Part shown: one piece after another, positions 52,329 through 60,217 of the stretch
Layout of the letters: each line of letters begins with the position of its first letter
Numbering within the stretch: the stretch's first letter is position 1
Assembly: GCF_002797855.1 (NCBI RefSeq)
Contig: NZ_PGFB01000008.1
Span: forward strand, 1 to 64,000
Length of the DNA: 64,000 nt
Source: Compostimonas suwonensis
GTDB taxonomy: Bacteria > Actinomycetota > Actinomycetes > Actinomycetales > Microbacteriaceae
Reading direction: 5' to 3'
The notes under the pieces: model-generated
Told to the model about the DNA's origin: nothing
The model's input: only the letters and a program-made list of their open reading frames with translations
Databases searched by the model: none
Made by a program: the position numbers and the translations under genes

Positions 52329-53637
52329 GTCTGCTGGTGGGCAGGCCCTCGACCACGAGAGACGCGAGGGTGCGTGCCGCGTCTTTCGTCAGCGGCTTGA
52401 GGTCTTTGTACGACACGACCGAGCCCGCGGCGAGCTGCGGGTCGTAGGGGATGCGCACGATCTCGCGCACCCGTGACTGGAAGTGCGACTCGATCTCCTC
52501 GAGCTTGACGAGGTTGGTGCCCTGGGTGGCCGTGTTCAGGGCGACGATCGCGTTGCGCACGAGGTCGCCGTAGCCGTTCGCCTCGAGCCAGGTGAGGGTC
52601 TCCGAGGCGAGACGCGCCTCGTCGACGCTGCCGCCCGAGACGATCACGATCGAGTCGGCGCGCTGCAGGGTCGCGCGCATGACGGAGTGCACGATGCCCG
52701 TGCCGCAGTCGGTGAGCACGATCGAGTAGAAACGCGCGGCGAGGTCGGCGACGACGTTGTAGTCGTTCTCGTCGAAGGCCTCGGAGAGCAGCGGGTCGGT
52801 GTCGCTCGCGAGGATGTCGAGACGCGTCTCGTCGCGGGAGACGAGGGTCGTGAAGTCGGTGAAGCCCTGGATCGAGGGGGCTTTCGTCACGACGTCGCGC
52901 ACGGTCGCGCGGGTCTGCTTGTTGACGCGCTCCGAGAGCGTTCCGCGGTCGGGGTTCGCGTCGATCGCGATGATGCGGTCTTCGCGGGCGTCGGCGAGTG
53001 CCATGCCGAGCAGGGCCGTGACGGTCGTCTTGCCCACGCCGCCCTTGCGGGTGAGGATCGGCACGAAGCGCGCGCCGCCCTCAAAGACCTTCGAGATCCG
53101 CTGGTCCATCTCTTTGCGGGCCCGCACCTTCGCGGAGTCGCCGAGGTTGAGGGTCTTGAACGTCACGGTGTAGACGAAACGGTTCCAGCCGCCCTCGGGC
53201 ACCGGCCGCGTCTTGCGGTTGACGTCGAGCAGGCGGTCGGCCGTGAGCATCGCAGCCGACTCGGGATCGCTCGAGTGCTCGCCGCGCAGTCTGTCGCGAC
53301 GCGACAGCGAGTTGTCGACGACGGGAGCAGGCGCGGCGACGTCGACGCTCGTGGTCGAGGGTGCGACGATGTCCACGCTCGTGGTCGACGGCTCGCTCAC
53401 CTCGACGTGACCGGGGTTGACGCTGACCTCGTCGATCGCGACCGCGACCTCCTCGGCCGGCACCTCGGGCGCGGGCGCGGGCGGCAGATCGACCGTGATG
53501 CTCAGGCTCTCGGGGAGCGCCGCGGCGAGGTCGTCGCCGGGGGTCGGCGGCAGCTCGCCGTGGTACTGCTCGACGAGCTCCTCGTCGGTTTGGAGGAGCT
53601 GCCCGGGAGCATCGTCGACTTTGCGTTTCTCTGACAC
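52318..53637 (-). CDS. MinD/ParA-like ATPase of the EspI type
   Basis: This 439-residue protein has about 190 acidic, disordered residues with a repeated STTSVD-VAAP segment, then the deviant Walker A KGGVGKTT, IAIDANPDRGTLSERV, LASDTDPLLSEAFDENDY and YSIVLTDCGTGIVHSVM. The last motifs are very close to those of EspI-like ATPases linked to mycobacterial ESX-1 type VII secretion and unlike chromosomal ParA or MinD. No ESX genes are present here; it lies between pyc and mtr. Its role is therefore unknown; an ATP-dependent regulatory or positioning function is inferred from family only. Confidence 0.82.
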   Translation of the reverse strand: MSEKRKVDDAPGQLLQTDEELVEQYHGELPPTPGDDLAAALPESLSITVDLPPAPAPEVPAEEVAVAIDEVSVNPGHVEVSEPSTTSVDIVAPSTTSVDVAAPAPVVDNSLSRRDRLRGEHSSDPESAAMLTADRLLDVNRKTRPVPEGGWNRFVYTVTFKTLNLGDSAKVRARKEMDQRISKVFEGGARFVPILTRKGGVGKTTVTALLGMALADAREDRIIAIDANPDRGTLSERVNKQTRATVRDVVTKAPSIQGFTDFTTLVSRDETRLDILASDTDPLLSEAFDENDYNVVADLAARFYSIVLTDCGTGIVHSVMRATLQRADSIVIVSGGSVDEARLASETLTWLEANGYGDLVRNAIVALNTATQGTNLVKLEEIESHFQSRVREIVRIPYDPQLAAGSVVSYKDLKPLTKDAARTLASLVVEGLPTSRRDA

Positions 53638-53679
53638 GAGAACGGTCTCCTCTGATGGATTGGCAGTGCGATCTGAAGT

Positions 53680-56600
53680 TTAGCGCGGAGCGATCACGAC
53701 GAGCAGGTCCCCGGCGTCGACCTGCTGGGTCTTCGGCACCGCGAGACGCTCGATCGTGCCGGCGACGGGCGCCGTGATCGCGGCCTCCATCTTCATGGCC
53801 TCGATCGACGCGACGGCCTGCCCGGCCTCGACGGATGCCCCGACCTCGGTCTGCAGCGTGACGACGCCCGAGAACGGCGCGGCGACCTGCCCCGGCTTCG
53901 AGGCATCCGCCTTCTCAGCCGCCTTCGCCTCGACGGTGATGCCGCGGTCGCGCACGAAGACGGGCCGCAGCTGGCCGTTGAGGGTCGTCATGACCGTGCG
54001 CATGCCCTTGTCGTCGGCCTCGCCGATGGCCTCGAGCCCCACGAAGAGCCGCACGCCCTTGGCGATCTCGATGACGTGCTCGGCCGCGGGGCGCAAGCCG
54101 TAGAGGTAGTCGACCGTGTCGACGACCGAGAGGTCTCCGAAGAGCTCGCGGATCTGCTCGAACTGCCGGGTGGGGGCCGGGAAGAGCAGGCGGTTGAGAG
54201 TCGCCCGACGGGTGGCGCCGTCGCCGGCGAGGCCTGCGCGGTCCTCCTCGGTGAGCTCGGTCACGCCGATCTTGATGTTCCTGCCCGCGAGCACCTTGCT
54301 GCGGAAGGGCTCGGGCCAGCCGCCGGGCAGCTCGCCGAGCTCGCCCGCCATGAAGCCGACGACCGAGTCGGGGATGTCGTAGTTGCCCGGGTTCTCGGCG
54401 AAGTCGGCCGGATCGGCGTTCACGGCCGCGAGGTGCAGGGCGAGATCGCCGACCACCTTCGACGACGGCGTCACCTTCGGTATGCGGCCGAGGATCCGGT
54501 TGGCCACGGCGTACATGTCCTCGACCTTCTCGAAGTCGTCGGCGAGGCCGAGCGCGATGGCCTGCTGCCGCAGGTTGGAGAGCTGGCCACCCGGGATCTC
54601 GTGCGTGTAGACGCGGCCGGTGGGGCCCGGCAGGCCCGACTCGAACGGCTTGTAGATGCGCCGCACGGCCTCCCAGTAGGGCTCGAGGTCGTTGACGGCG
54701 CTGAGCGAGATGCCCGTGTCGCGCTCGGTGTGGGCGAGGGCCGCGACGAGGGACGAGGCCGAGGGCTGGCTCGTGGTCCCGGCCATGGGCGCGCTCGCGA
54801 CGTCGACCGCGTCCGCTCCCGCGCGGCTCGCGGCGAGCAGCGTCGCGAGCTGGCCGCCCGGGGTGTCGTGGGTGTGCACGTGCACGGGCAGGTCGAAGCG
54901 CTCGCGGAAGGCGCCGACGAGCTTCTCGGCCGCGGCGGGGCGCAACAGGCCTGCCATGTCTTTGATCGCGAGCACGTGGGCGCCGGTCTCGACGATCTGC
55001 TCGGCGAGCCGCAGGTAGTAGTCGAGGGTGTAGAGGTCTTCGGCGGGGTCGAGCAGGTCGCCCGTGTAGCAGACGGCGACCTCGGCGATCGTCGTGCCGG
55101 TCGCGAGCACCGACTCGATCGCCGGGCGCATCTGCGAGACGTCGTTGAGCGCGTCGAAGATGCGGAAGATGTCGACGCCCGTCGCGGCGGCCTCGCGCAC
55201 GAAGGCGTCGGCGACGTCGTTGGGGTACGGGGTGTAGCCCACCGTGTTGCGGCCGCGCAGCAGCATCTGGATGTTGATGTTCGGCAGCGCCTCCCGCAGG
55301 GTGGCGAGGCGCTCCCACGGGTCTTCGCCCAGGAAGCGCAGCGCGACGTCGTAGGTCGCGCCGCCCCAGGCCTCCACCGAGAGCAGCTCGGGCGTCATCC
55401 GGGCCACGTAGGGGGCGACGGCGACGAGGTCGCGGGTGCGCACGCGGGTCGCGAGAAGCGACTGGTGCGCGTCGCGGAACGTCGTCTCGGTGACGGCGAG
55501 GGCCGTCTGCGCGCGCAGGGCCTCGGCGAAGCCCTTCGGCCCCAGCTCGAGCAGGCGCTGGCGCGAGCCCGCGGGCGCCGGCTGGCCCAGGTCGATCGCC
55601 GGGAGCTTGTCGGCGGGGTGCACGGTCGTCGGCAGAGGGCCGTTCGGCAGGTTGACGGTGACGTCGGCGAGCCAGTTGAGGATCTTCGTGCCGCGGTCTT
55701 TCGAGGGGCGGCCCTTGAGCAGCTCGGGGCGCTCGTCGATGAACGAGGTCGAGAGGTCGCCGGCGACGAACGCCGGGTCGTCGAGCACGGCCTGCAGGAA
55801 GGGGATGTTGGTGGAGACGCCGCGGATGCGGAACTCGGCGAGAGCACGCTTGGCACGCGCGACGGCGGCGGGGAAGTCGCGGCCGCGGGCGGTCATCTTC
55901 GCGAGCATCGAGTCGAAGTGCGGGCTGATCTGCGCGCCCGGGTTGATGGTTCCGCCGTCGAGACGGATGCCGGCACCACCCGGCGAGCGGTAGGTCGTGA
56001 TCTTGCCCGTGTCGGGCCGGAAGCCCGCCGTCGGGTCCTCGGTCGTGATGCGGCACTGCAGGGCCGCTCCGCGCAGGCGGATGCTCTCCTGCTCGAGGCC
56101 CAGGTCGACGAGGCTCTCCCCCGCGGCGATGCGGATCTGCGACTGCACGAGGTCGACGTCGGTGACCTCCTCGGTCACGGTGTGCTCGACCTGGATGCGC
56201 GGGTTCATCTCGATGAAGACGTGCTGGCCGGCCCGCGGGCCGTCGGTGTCGAGCAGGAACTCGACGGTTCCCGCGTTCACGTAGCCGATCGAGCGGGCGA
56301 AGGCGATGGCGTCGGTGTAGAGCTTGGCGCGCACCTCGTCGCTCAGGTTGGGGGCCGGCGCGATCTCGATGACCTTCTGGTGTCGGCGCTGCACCGAGCA
56401 GTCGCGCTCGAAGAGGTGCACGGTGCCGCCGTCGGCGTCGGCGAGGATCTGCACCTCGATGTGACGCGGGCGGAGGACGGCCTGCTCGAGGAACATCGTG
56501 GGGTCGCCGAACGCGCTGTCGGCCTCGCGCATGGCCTCTTCGAGCGCACCCTTGAGGTCTGCCTGCGAGGCGACGCGGCGCATCCCGCGCCCGCCGCCTC

Positions 56601-57084
56601 CGGCGACGGCCTTGGCGAAGATCGGGAAGCCGATCTCCTCGGCCTGGCCCAGCAGGAAGTCGATGTCCTTCGAGGGCGGGCTCGACTTGAGCACGGGCAC
56701 GCCGGCCTCGATCGCGTGCTCCTTCGCGGTGACCTTGTTGCCGGCCATCTCGAGCACCCGGGTCGGCGGGCCGATGAAGGTGATGCCCGCGTCCGCCGCC
56801 GCCTGGGCGAGGTCGGGGTTCTCGGAGAGGAAGCCGTAGCCGGGGTAGATCGCGTCGGCGCCGCTCTCCTTCGCGACCCGGATGATCTCCGAGACATCCA
56901 GGTAGGCGCGCACGGGATGCCCCGGCTCGCCGATCTGGTAGGCCTCGTCGGCCTTGAGCCGGTGCATCGAGTTGCGATCCTCGTAGGGGAACACGGCGAC
57001 CGTCTTCGCGCCCAGCTCATAGGCAGCACGGAAGGCACGGATGGCAATTTCGCCGCGGTTGGCAACGAGGATCTTGGTGAACAT
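53680..57084 (-). CDS. pyc: Pyruvate carboxylase
   Basis: This biotin enzyme turns pyruvate into oxaloacetate, refilling the TCA cycle. The 1134-residue protein contains, in one chain, the biotin carboxylase domain (ILVANRGEIAIRAFRAA, GGGGRGMRRV, EMNPRIQVEHTVTEEV), the carboxyltransferase domain (about 520-980, with RGRNTVGYTPYPNDV, DIFRIFDALNDV and HTHDTPGGQLATLL) and the biotinyl domain with EAMKMEA (K1098). The ATG at 57084 has AAAGG upstream; the frame remains open for 134 more codons into the parA region, which is an artefact. It is divergent from parA. Confidence 0.97.
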   Translation of the reverse strand: MFTKILVANRGEIAIRAFRAAYELGAKTVAVFPYEDRNSMHRLKADEAYQIGEPGHPVRAYLDVSEIIRVAKESGADAIYPGYGFLSENPDLAQAAADAGITFIGPPTRVLEMAGNKVTAKEHAIEAGVPVLKSSPPSKDIDFLLGQAEEIGFPIFAKAVAGGGGRGMRRVASQADLKGALEEAMREADSAFGDPTMFLEQAVLRPRHIEVQILADADGGTVHLFERDCSVQRRHQKVIEIAPAPNLSDEVRAKLYTDAIAFARSIGYVNAGTVEFLLDTDGPRAGQHVFIEMNPRIQVEHTVTEEVTDVDLVQSQIRIAAGESLVDLGLEQESIRLRGAALQCRITTEDPTAGFRPDTGKITTYRSPGGAGIRLDGGTINPGAQISPHFDSMLAKMTARGRDFPAAVARAKRALAEFRIRGVSTNIPFLQAVLDDPAFVAGDLSTSFIDERPELLKGRPSKDRGTKILNWLADVTVNLPNGPLPTTVHPADKLPAIDLGQPAPAGSRQRLLELGPKGFAEALRAQTALAVTETTFRDAHQSLLATRVRTRDLVAVAPYVARMTPELLSVEAWGGATYDVALRFLGEDPWERLATLREALPNINIQMLLRGRNTVGYTPYPNDVADAFVREAAATGVDIFRIFDALNDVSQMRPAIESVLATGTTIAEVAVCYTGDLLDPAEDLYTLDYYLRLAEQIVETGAHVLAIKDMAGLLRPAAAEKLVGAFRERFDLPVHVHTHDTPGGQLATLLAASRAGADAVDVASAPMAGTTSQPSASSLVAALAHTERDTGISLSAVNDLEPYWEAVRRIYKPFESGLPGPTGRVYTHEIPGGQLSNLRQQAIALGLADDFEKVEDMYAVANRILGRIPKVTPSSKVVGDLALHLAAVNADPADFAENPGNYDIPDSVVGFMAGELGELPGGWPEPFRSKVLAGRNIKIGVTELTEEDRAGLAGDGATRRATLNRLLFPAPTRQFEQIRELFGDLSVVDTVDYLYGLRPAAEHVIEIAKGVRLFVGLEAIGEADDKGMRTVMTTLNGQLRPVFVRDRGITVEAKAAEKADASKPGQVAAPFSGVVTLQTEVGASVEAGQAVASIEAMKMEAAITAPVAGTIERLAVPKTQQVDAGDLLVVIAPR

Positions 57085-57160
57085 AGAGACCTTTCGGGAG
57101 CGAGACGCACTCAGCAAACGGTTAGGTTCTCTAAGACTAGTAAAGGTAACGTATCTACTT
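57085..57160. promoter_or_regulatory. Divergent promoter region between pyc and parA
   Basis: These 76 bases are AT-rich relative to the flanks. For parA, TAACGT (57147-57152) lies eight bases before the GTG and no Shine-Dalgarno is near, so its transcript may be leaderless. For pyc, AAAGG lies seven bases before the ATG on the minus strand. GTTAGGTT at 57121-57128 recalls the half-site in the ctaE operator. Confidence 0.45.
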
Positions 57161-57973
57161 GTGCACGTACTCAGCGTCAGCTCCCTCAAAGGGGGCGTAG
57201 GCAAGACCACGGTTACTCTTGGTCTCGCTTCCGCCGCCTTCGCCAAGGGACTCCGGACGCTCGTGGTCGACCTCGACCCCCAGTCGGATGTCTCGACGGG
57301 CATGGACATCCAGGTCGCCGGCCACCTCAACGTCGCCGACGTGCTCGCCTCGCCGAAAGAGAAGATCGTGCGTTCCGCGATCGCTCCGAGCGGCTGGACG
57401 CGCGGGCGCCCCGGCAAGATCGACGTGCTCATCGGCAGCCCCTCCGCGATCAACTTCGACGGCCCGCACCCGAGCATCCGCGACATCTGGAAGCTCGAGG
57501 AGGCCCTCGCGAACGTCGAGCAGGATTACGACCTCGTGCTCATCGACTGCGCCCCCTCGCTCAACGCGCTCACCCGCACGGCATGGGCCGCGAGCGACCG
57601 CGTGACCGTCGTGACCGAGCCGGGGCTCTTCTCCGTCGCGGCCGCCGATCGTGCGTTGCGCGCGATCGAGGAGATCCGCCGCGGGCTCTCCCCCCGGCTC
57701 CAGCCGCTCGGCATCATCGTCAACCGCGCGCGCGTGCAGTCGCTCGAGCACCAGTTCCGCATCAAGGAGCTGCGCGACATGTTCGGGCCGCTCGTGCTGA
57801 GCCCCCAGCTGCCGGAGCGCACCTCGCTGCAGCAGGCGCAGGGCGCGGCGAAGCCCCTGCACATCTGGCCGGGTGAGAGCGCCCAGGAGATGGCCCACAA
57901 CTTCGACCTGCTGCTCGAGCGGGTGCTGCGCACGGCGCGTATGGGCGAGTACGCCGACAACCCCACGCCCTAA
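57161..57973 (+). CDS. Orphan ParA family ATPase
   Basis: This is a 270-residue Walker-type ATPase with SSLKGGVGKTTVTLGLASA at its very N-terminus, VVDLDPQSDVSTGMD, the DLVLIDCAPSLNALTRTAW switch and the signature P-loop lysines of ParA/Soj proteins. It lacks an N-terminal DNA-binding domain. No parB or parS is adjacent, so it is unlikely to be the chromosome segregation ParA and may position another cargo, as orphan ParA homologues do in Actinobacteria. The start is GTG at 57161; an upstream extension would enter the pyc promoter. Confidence 0.87.
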   Translation: MHVLSVSSLKGGVGKTTVTLGLASAAFAKGLRTLVVDLDPQSDVSTGMDIQVAGHLNVADVLASPKEKIVRSAIAPSGWTRGRPGKIDVLIGSPSAINFDGPHPSIRDIWKLEEALANVEQDYDLVLIDCAPSLNALTRTAWAASDRVTVVTEPGLFSVAAADRALRAIEEIRRGLSPRLQPLGIIVNRARVQSLEHQFRIKELRDMFGPLVLSPQLPERTSLQQAQGAAKPLHIWPGESAQEMAHNFDLLLERVLRTARMGEYADNPTP

Positions 57974-57991
57974 GCACCTCAGGCCGGCTCA

Positions 57992-58026
57992 CAACGACGG
58001 ACTTTCTATCCGAAAGTGCCTCGTTG
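57992..58026. terminator. Probable bidirectional terminator hairpin after parA
   Basis: Arms 57992-58006 and 58012-58026 (starting CAACGA and ending TCGTTG, with ACTTTC/GAAAGT next to the loop) pair over 15 bases with two mismatches and a five-base loop. It lies 18 bases after parA, in the gap towards the convergent merR gene. No long T-run follows. Confidence 0.5.
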
Positions 58027-58056
58027 GGGCGAAAAGGTCGCGTTCTGCCGCGAATC

Positions 58057-58089
58057 TCCGTCGTTTTGAGGAGGGTCCGTCGTTTTGAG
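58057..58089. repeat. Direct repeat TCCGTCGTTTTGAG near parA
   Basis: The 14-mer occurs at 58057-58070 and 58076-58089 (period 19). A near-inverted copy (CACAACGACGGA) lies at 57990-58001 within the hairpin. This is unlike parS. The sites are in the convergent parA/merR gap. Confidence 0.65.
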
Positions 58090-58147
58090 CAGGTGGGGGC
58101 AGCGCAGAGGCCGGGAGAGGGGCTCAGCGCGAGGGTGAGAAGCCGCG

Positions 58148-58696
58148 CTAGGAGATCTTGCGCTGCGTGCGACGGGCCGCGAGCTCGTCCATGGCGTCGA
58201 CGGTCTGGGTGTCGAGCTCGACGAGGCTCGACTCGACCTCGCGCAGCACCTTGCCGACCGCGATGCCGAAGACGCCCTGACCGCGGCTCACGAGGTCGAT
58301 GACCTCGTCGTTCGAGGTGCAGAGGTAGACGCTCGCGCCGTCGCTCATGAGCGTCGTCTGGGCGAGGTCGCTGACCCCCGACTCCCTGAGCTGGTTGACG
58401 GCCGTGCGGATCTGCTGCAGCGAGATGCCCGTGTCGAGCAGGCGCTTGACGAGCTTGAGCACGAGGATGTCGCGGAACCCGTACAGGCGCTGCGAACCCG
58501 ATCCCGCCGCACCGCGCACAGTGGGCTCCACGAGCCCGGTGCGGGCCCAGTAGTCGAGCTGCCGGTAGCTGATCCCCGCCGCGCGCGCCGCCACGGCGCC
58601 GCGGTAGCCGGACAGGTCGTCCATCTCCGGGAGCCCGTCGGTGAAGAGGAGCCCGAGATCGTACCGGGACTCATCGCTTCGGCTGAGTTCAGTCAT
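58148..58696 (-). CDS. MerR family transcriptional regulator (Rv1830-like)
   Basis: This 182-residue DNA-binding protein has a MerR helix-turn-helix starting GYRGAVAARAAGISYRQLDYWARTGLVEP, then RLYGFRDILVLKLVKRLLDTGISLQQIRTAV, and a C-terminal region with SDGASVYLCTSNDEVIDLVSRGQGV-type sequence of unknown ligand. No metal-binding cysteine cluster is present. I start at MTELSRSDE, with GAGGGG seven bases upstream; 28 extra codons are open upstream. It follows ftsR at a distance of 315 bases, in the position of Rv1830 relative to Rv1828. Confidence 0.88.
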   Translation of the reverse strand: MTELSRSDESRYDLGLLFTDGLPEMDDLSGYRGAVAARAAGISYRQLDYWARTGLVEPTVRGAAGSGSQRLYGFRDILVLKLVKRLLDTGISLQQIRTAVNQLRESGVSDLAQTTLMSDGASVYLCTSNDEVIDLVSRGQGVFGIAVGKVLREVESSLVELDTQTVDAMDELAARRTQRKIS

Positions 58697-59011
58697 TCGG
58701 TTGCCCCTCGCTGTTCTGCGCGGCCGTGAACGACCGTACTCACCCACGGTACCGATGCCCACGGCGGCGAGCAATGACATCCGCGTTTGGGCTTCGGCGT
58801 GTCTTGGCAGTTGACCCTCTGCGACGAGGATTCACGGGCCTCGCACGCCTCGCATCTCGCGGGACGATCGGACTGGATGAACGCTCAGTCTACCCGTCGG
58901 GGAGCCTCGCGAACCGAAATAGTTGCGGGGCGAGGAGATTGCGAGGTGCGCGGAGAGCTGCGGGACGGAGGAGGAGAAACGAGGGAGGAGAAGAGCACGC
59001 CGACGCGGGGC
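58697..59011 (-). other. 315-base gap between ftsR and the MerR gene
   Basis: No gene is supported here. On the minus strand TAGACT (plus 58887-58892) is a good -10, which would give the MerR mRNA a leader of roughly 185 bases. The left-hand part near ftsR is purine-rich and repetitive (GGAGGAGGAGAAACGAGGGAGGAG). In mycobacteria a bifunctional nuclease gene sits at this point between the two MerR genes; nothing resembling it remains. Confidence 0.55.
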
Positions 59012-59713
59012 TCAGGGCACGAGCCGGCCGAGGGCCGAACGGATGAGCGTGCTGCGCACGGTCTCGAGGTTCCCGGCGATCTCGCGGGCCAGCTCCCCCG
59101 CCTGCGCGCGGCTCGAGGTGTCCTTACGGCGGGCGATCGGCCGCAGGGCGCTCTCGATGAGCCCGAGCTCGCGCTCGGCGGCGGCCCGGAAACCGCGCAG
59201 GTGCCGCGGCTCGATCCCCGACTTCTGCAGCTCGACGAGCGCGGTGAGCACCGTGACGGTGTCGTCGCCGTAGACGTCGGCCGGGGTGATGACGCTCGCC
59301 GAGACGGCCTCCGTCAGGAGCGCCGCGCTCGCACCCGTCTCGCGCAGCAGCTCGTCGCGGCTCAGACGCCGCCCGCTCGCGAGCATGGACTCGGGTGCAC
59401 CCGAGGCGCCGCCCGGCAGAGTGGGCGAGCCGCCGGCATCCAACTCGTCGAGGTATTCGCGGATGACCTTGAGCGGCAGGTAGTGGTCGCGCTGCATGGC
59501 GAGCACCATCCGCAGGCGCTCCACGTCGGCCTGGCAGAACTTGCGGTACCCGGACTCGGTGCGGGCGGGCGAGACGAGGCCGCGCTCTTCGAGGAAGCGG
59601 AGCTTCGAGGGGGTCAGCTCGGGGAAGTCGGGGGTCAGTTTCGCGAGCACCTGACCGATGCTCAATAGCGGAACTCGCCCAGACGAGCTCGTCTGGGCGG
59701 CTGACCTGACCAC
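59012..59713 (-). CDS. ftsR: MerR-like regulator FtsR (Rv1828 type)
   Basis: FtsR activates ftsZ transcription in Corynebacterium glutamicum. The 233-residue protein matches Rv1828/FtsR: LLSIGQVLAKLTPDFPELTPSKLRFLEERGLV, GYRKFCQADVERLRMVLAMQRDHYLPLKVI, then a Gly-rich linker and a second helical domain with EIARR-like residues towards the C-terminus (EPRHLRGFRAAAERELGLI). The GTG start shares one base with the garA stop codon (TAGTG), so translation is coupled to garA. Regulation of the ftsZ gene in this window is plausible but not shown. Confidence 0.9.
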   Translation of the reverse strand: MVRSAAQTSSSGRVPLLSIGQVLAKLTPDFPELTPSKLRFLEERGLVSPARTESGYRKFCQADVERLRMVLAMQRDHYLPLKVIREYLDELDAGGSPTLPGGASGAPESMLASGRRLSRDELLRETGASAALLTEAVSASVITPADVYGDDTVTVLTALVELQKSGIEPRHLRGFRAAAERELGLIESALRPIARRKDTSSRAQAGELAREIAGNLETVRSTLIRSALGRLVP

Positions 59714-60207
59714 TAGTTGCTCGCCAGGCCGGGGAGGTCGATGCGCGATGCGTAGAAGGTGAGGCGGAACTTGCCCACCTGGACCTCTGCGCCGTCGCTG
59801 AGGAGCGCCGTCTCGATGCGGACGCCGTCGAAGTAGGTGCCGTTGAGCGAGCCCAGGTCGCGCACCTCGAAGGCCGTGCCGTGGCGCACGAACTCGGCGT
59901 GCTTGCGCGAGACCGTCACGTCGTCGAGGAAGATGTCGGCGTCGGGATGCCGGCCGGCCACCGTCACATCGGCGTCGAGGAGGAACCGCGCACCCGCGTT
60001 GGGGCCGCGCCGCACGATCAGCAGAGCCGATCCCGACGGCAGGGCCGCGATCGCGTCCTGCTCCTCGGCGGAGACGGCGTTGTCGATCCCGGCGATGTGA
60101 GCCGCGAGCTCGTCGCTGAACGAGGCAGTCGTCTCATTCGCGTTGTCGAGCGGGCTGCCTGCGCCGAAAACGTTCGCCTCAGGGGTGTTGTCCTGGGATT
60201 CGAGCAC
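59713..60207 (-). CDS. garA: FHA-domain regulator GarA/OdhI
   Basis: GarA/OdhI binds and inhibits 2-oxoglutarate dehydrogenase and activates glutamate enzymes unless phosphorylated by Ser/Thr kinases. The 164-residue protein has the N-terminal phosphorylation motif ETT (residues 25-27, in NETTASF), followed by an acidic linker and an FHA domain with GRHPDADIFLDDVTVSRKHAEF and LGSLNGTYFDG. The start is GTG at 60207, with AGGAGG six bases upstream; an upstream extension would overlap pgsA. PknL, encoded 15 kb away, or another kinase could be the partner. Confidence 0.94.
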   Translation of the reverse strand: MLESQDNTPEANVFGAGSPLDNANETTASFSDELAAHIAGIDNAVSAEEQDAIAALPSGSALLIVRRGPNAGARFLLDADVTVAGRHPDADIFLDDVTVSRKHAEFVRHGTAFEVRDLGSLNGTYFDGVRIETALLSDGAEVQVGKFRLTFYASRIDLPGLASN

Positions 60208-60217
60208 CGTGTACCTC

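Noticed and set aside
57085-57486. N-terminal extension of pyruvate carboxylase by 134 codons
   Set aside because: The extension runs through the promoter region and the 5' part of parA; the protein family begins at MFTKILVANRGE, which has a ribosome-binding site.
57990-58089. parS-like centromere next to parA
   Set aside because: The repeats read TCCGTCGTTTTGAG and do not resemble the TGTTTCACGTGAAACA consensus; no parB is adjacent.
58697-58780. 28-residue N-terminal extension of the Rv1830-like MerR protein
   Set aside because: The downstream ATG at 58696 has GAGGGG seven bases upstream, and the extension is Arg/Gly-rich and unlike the family.
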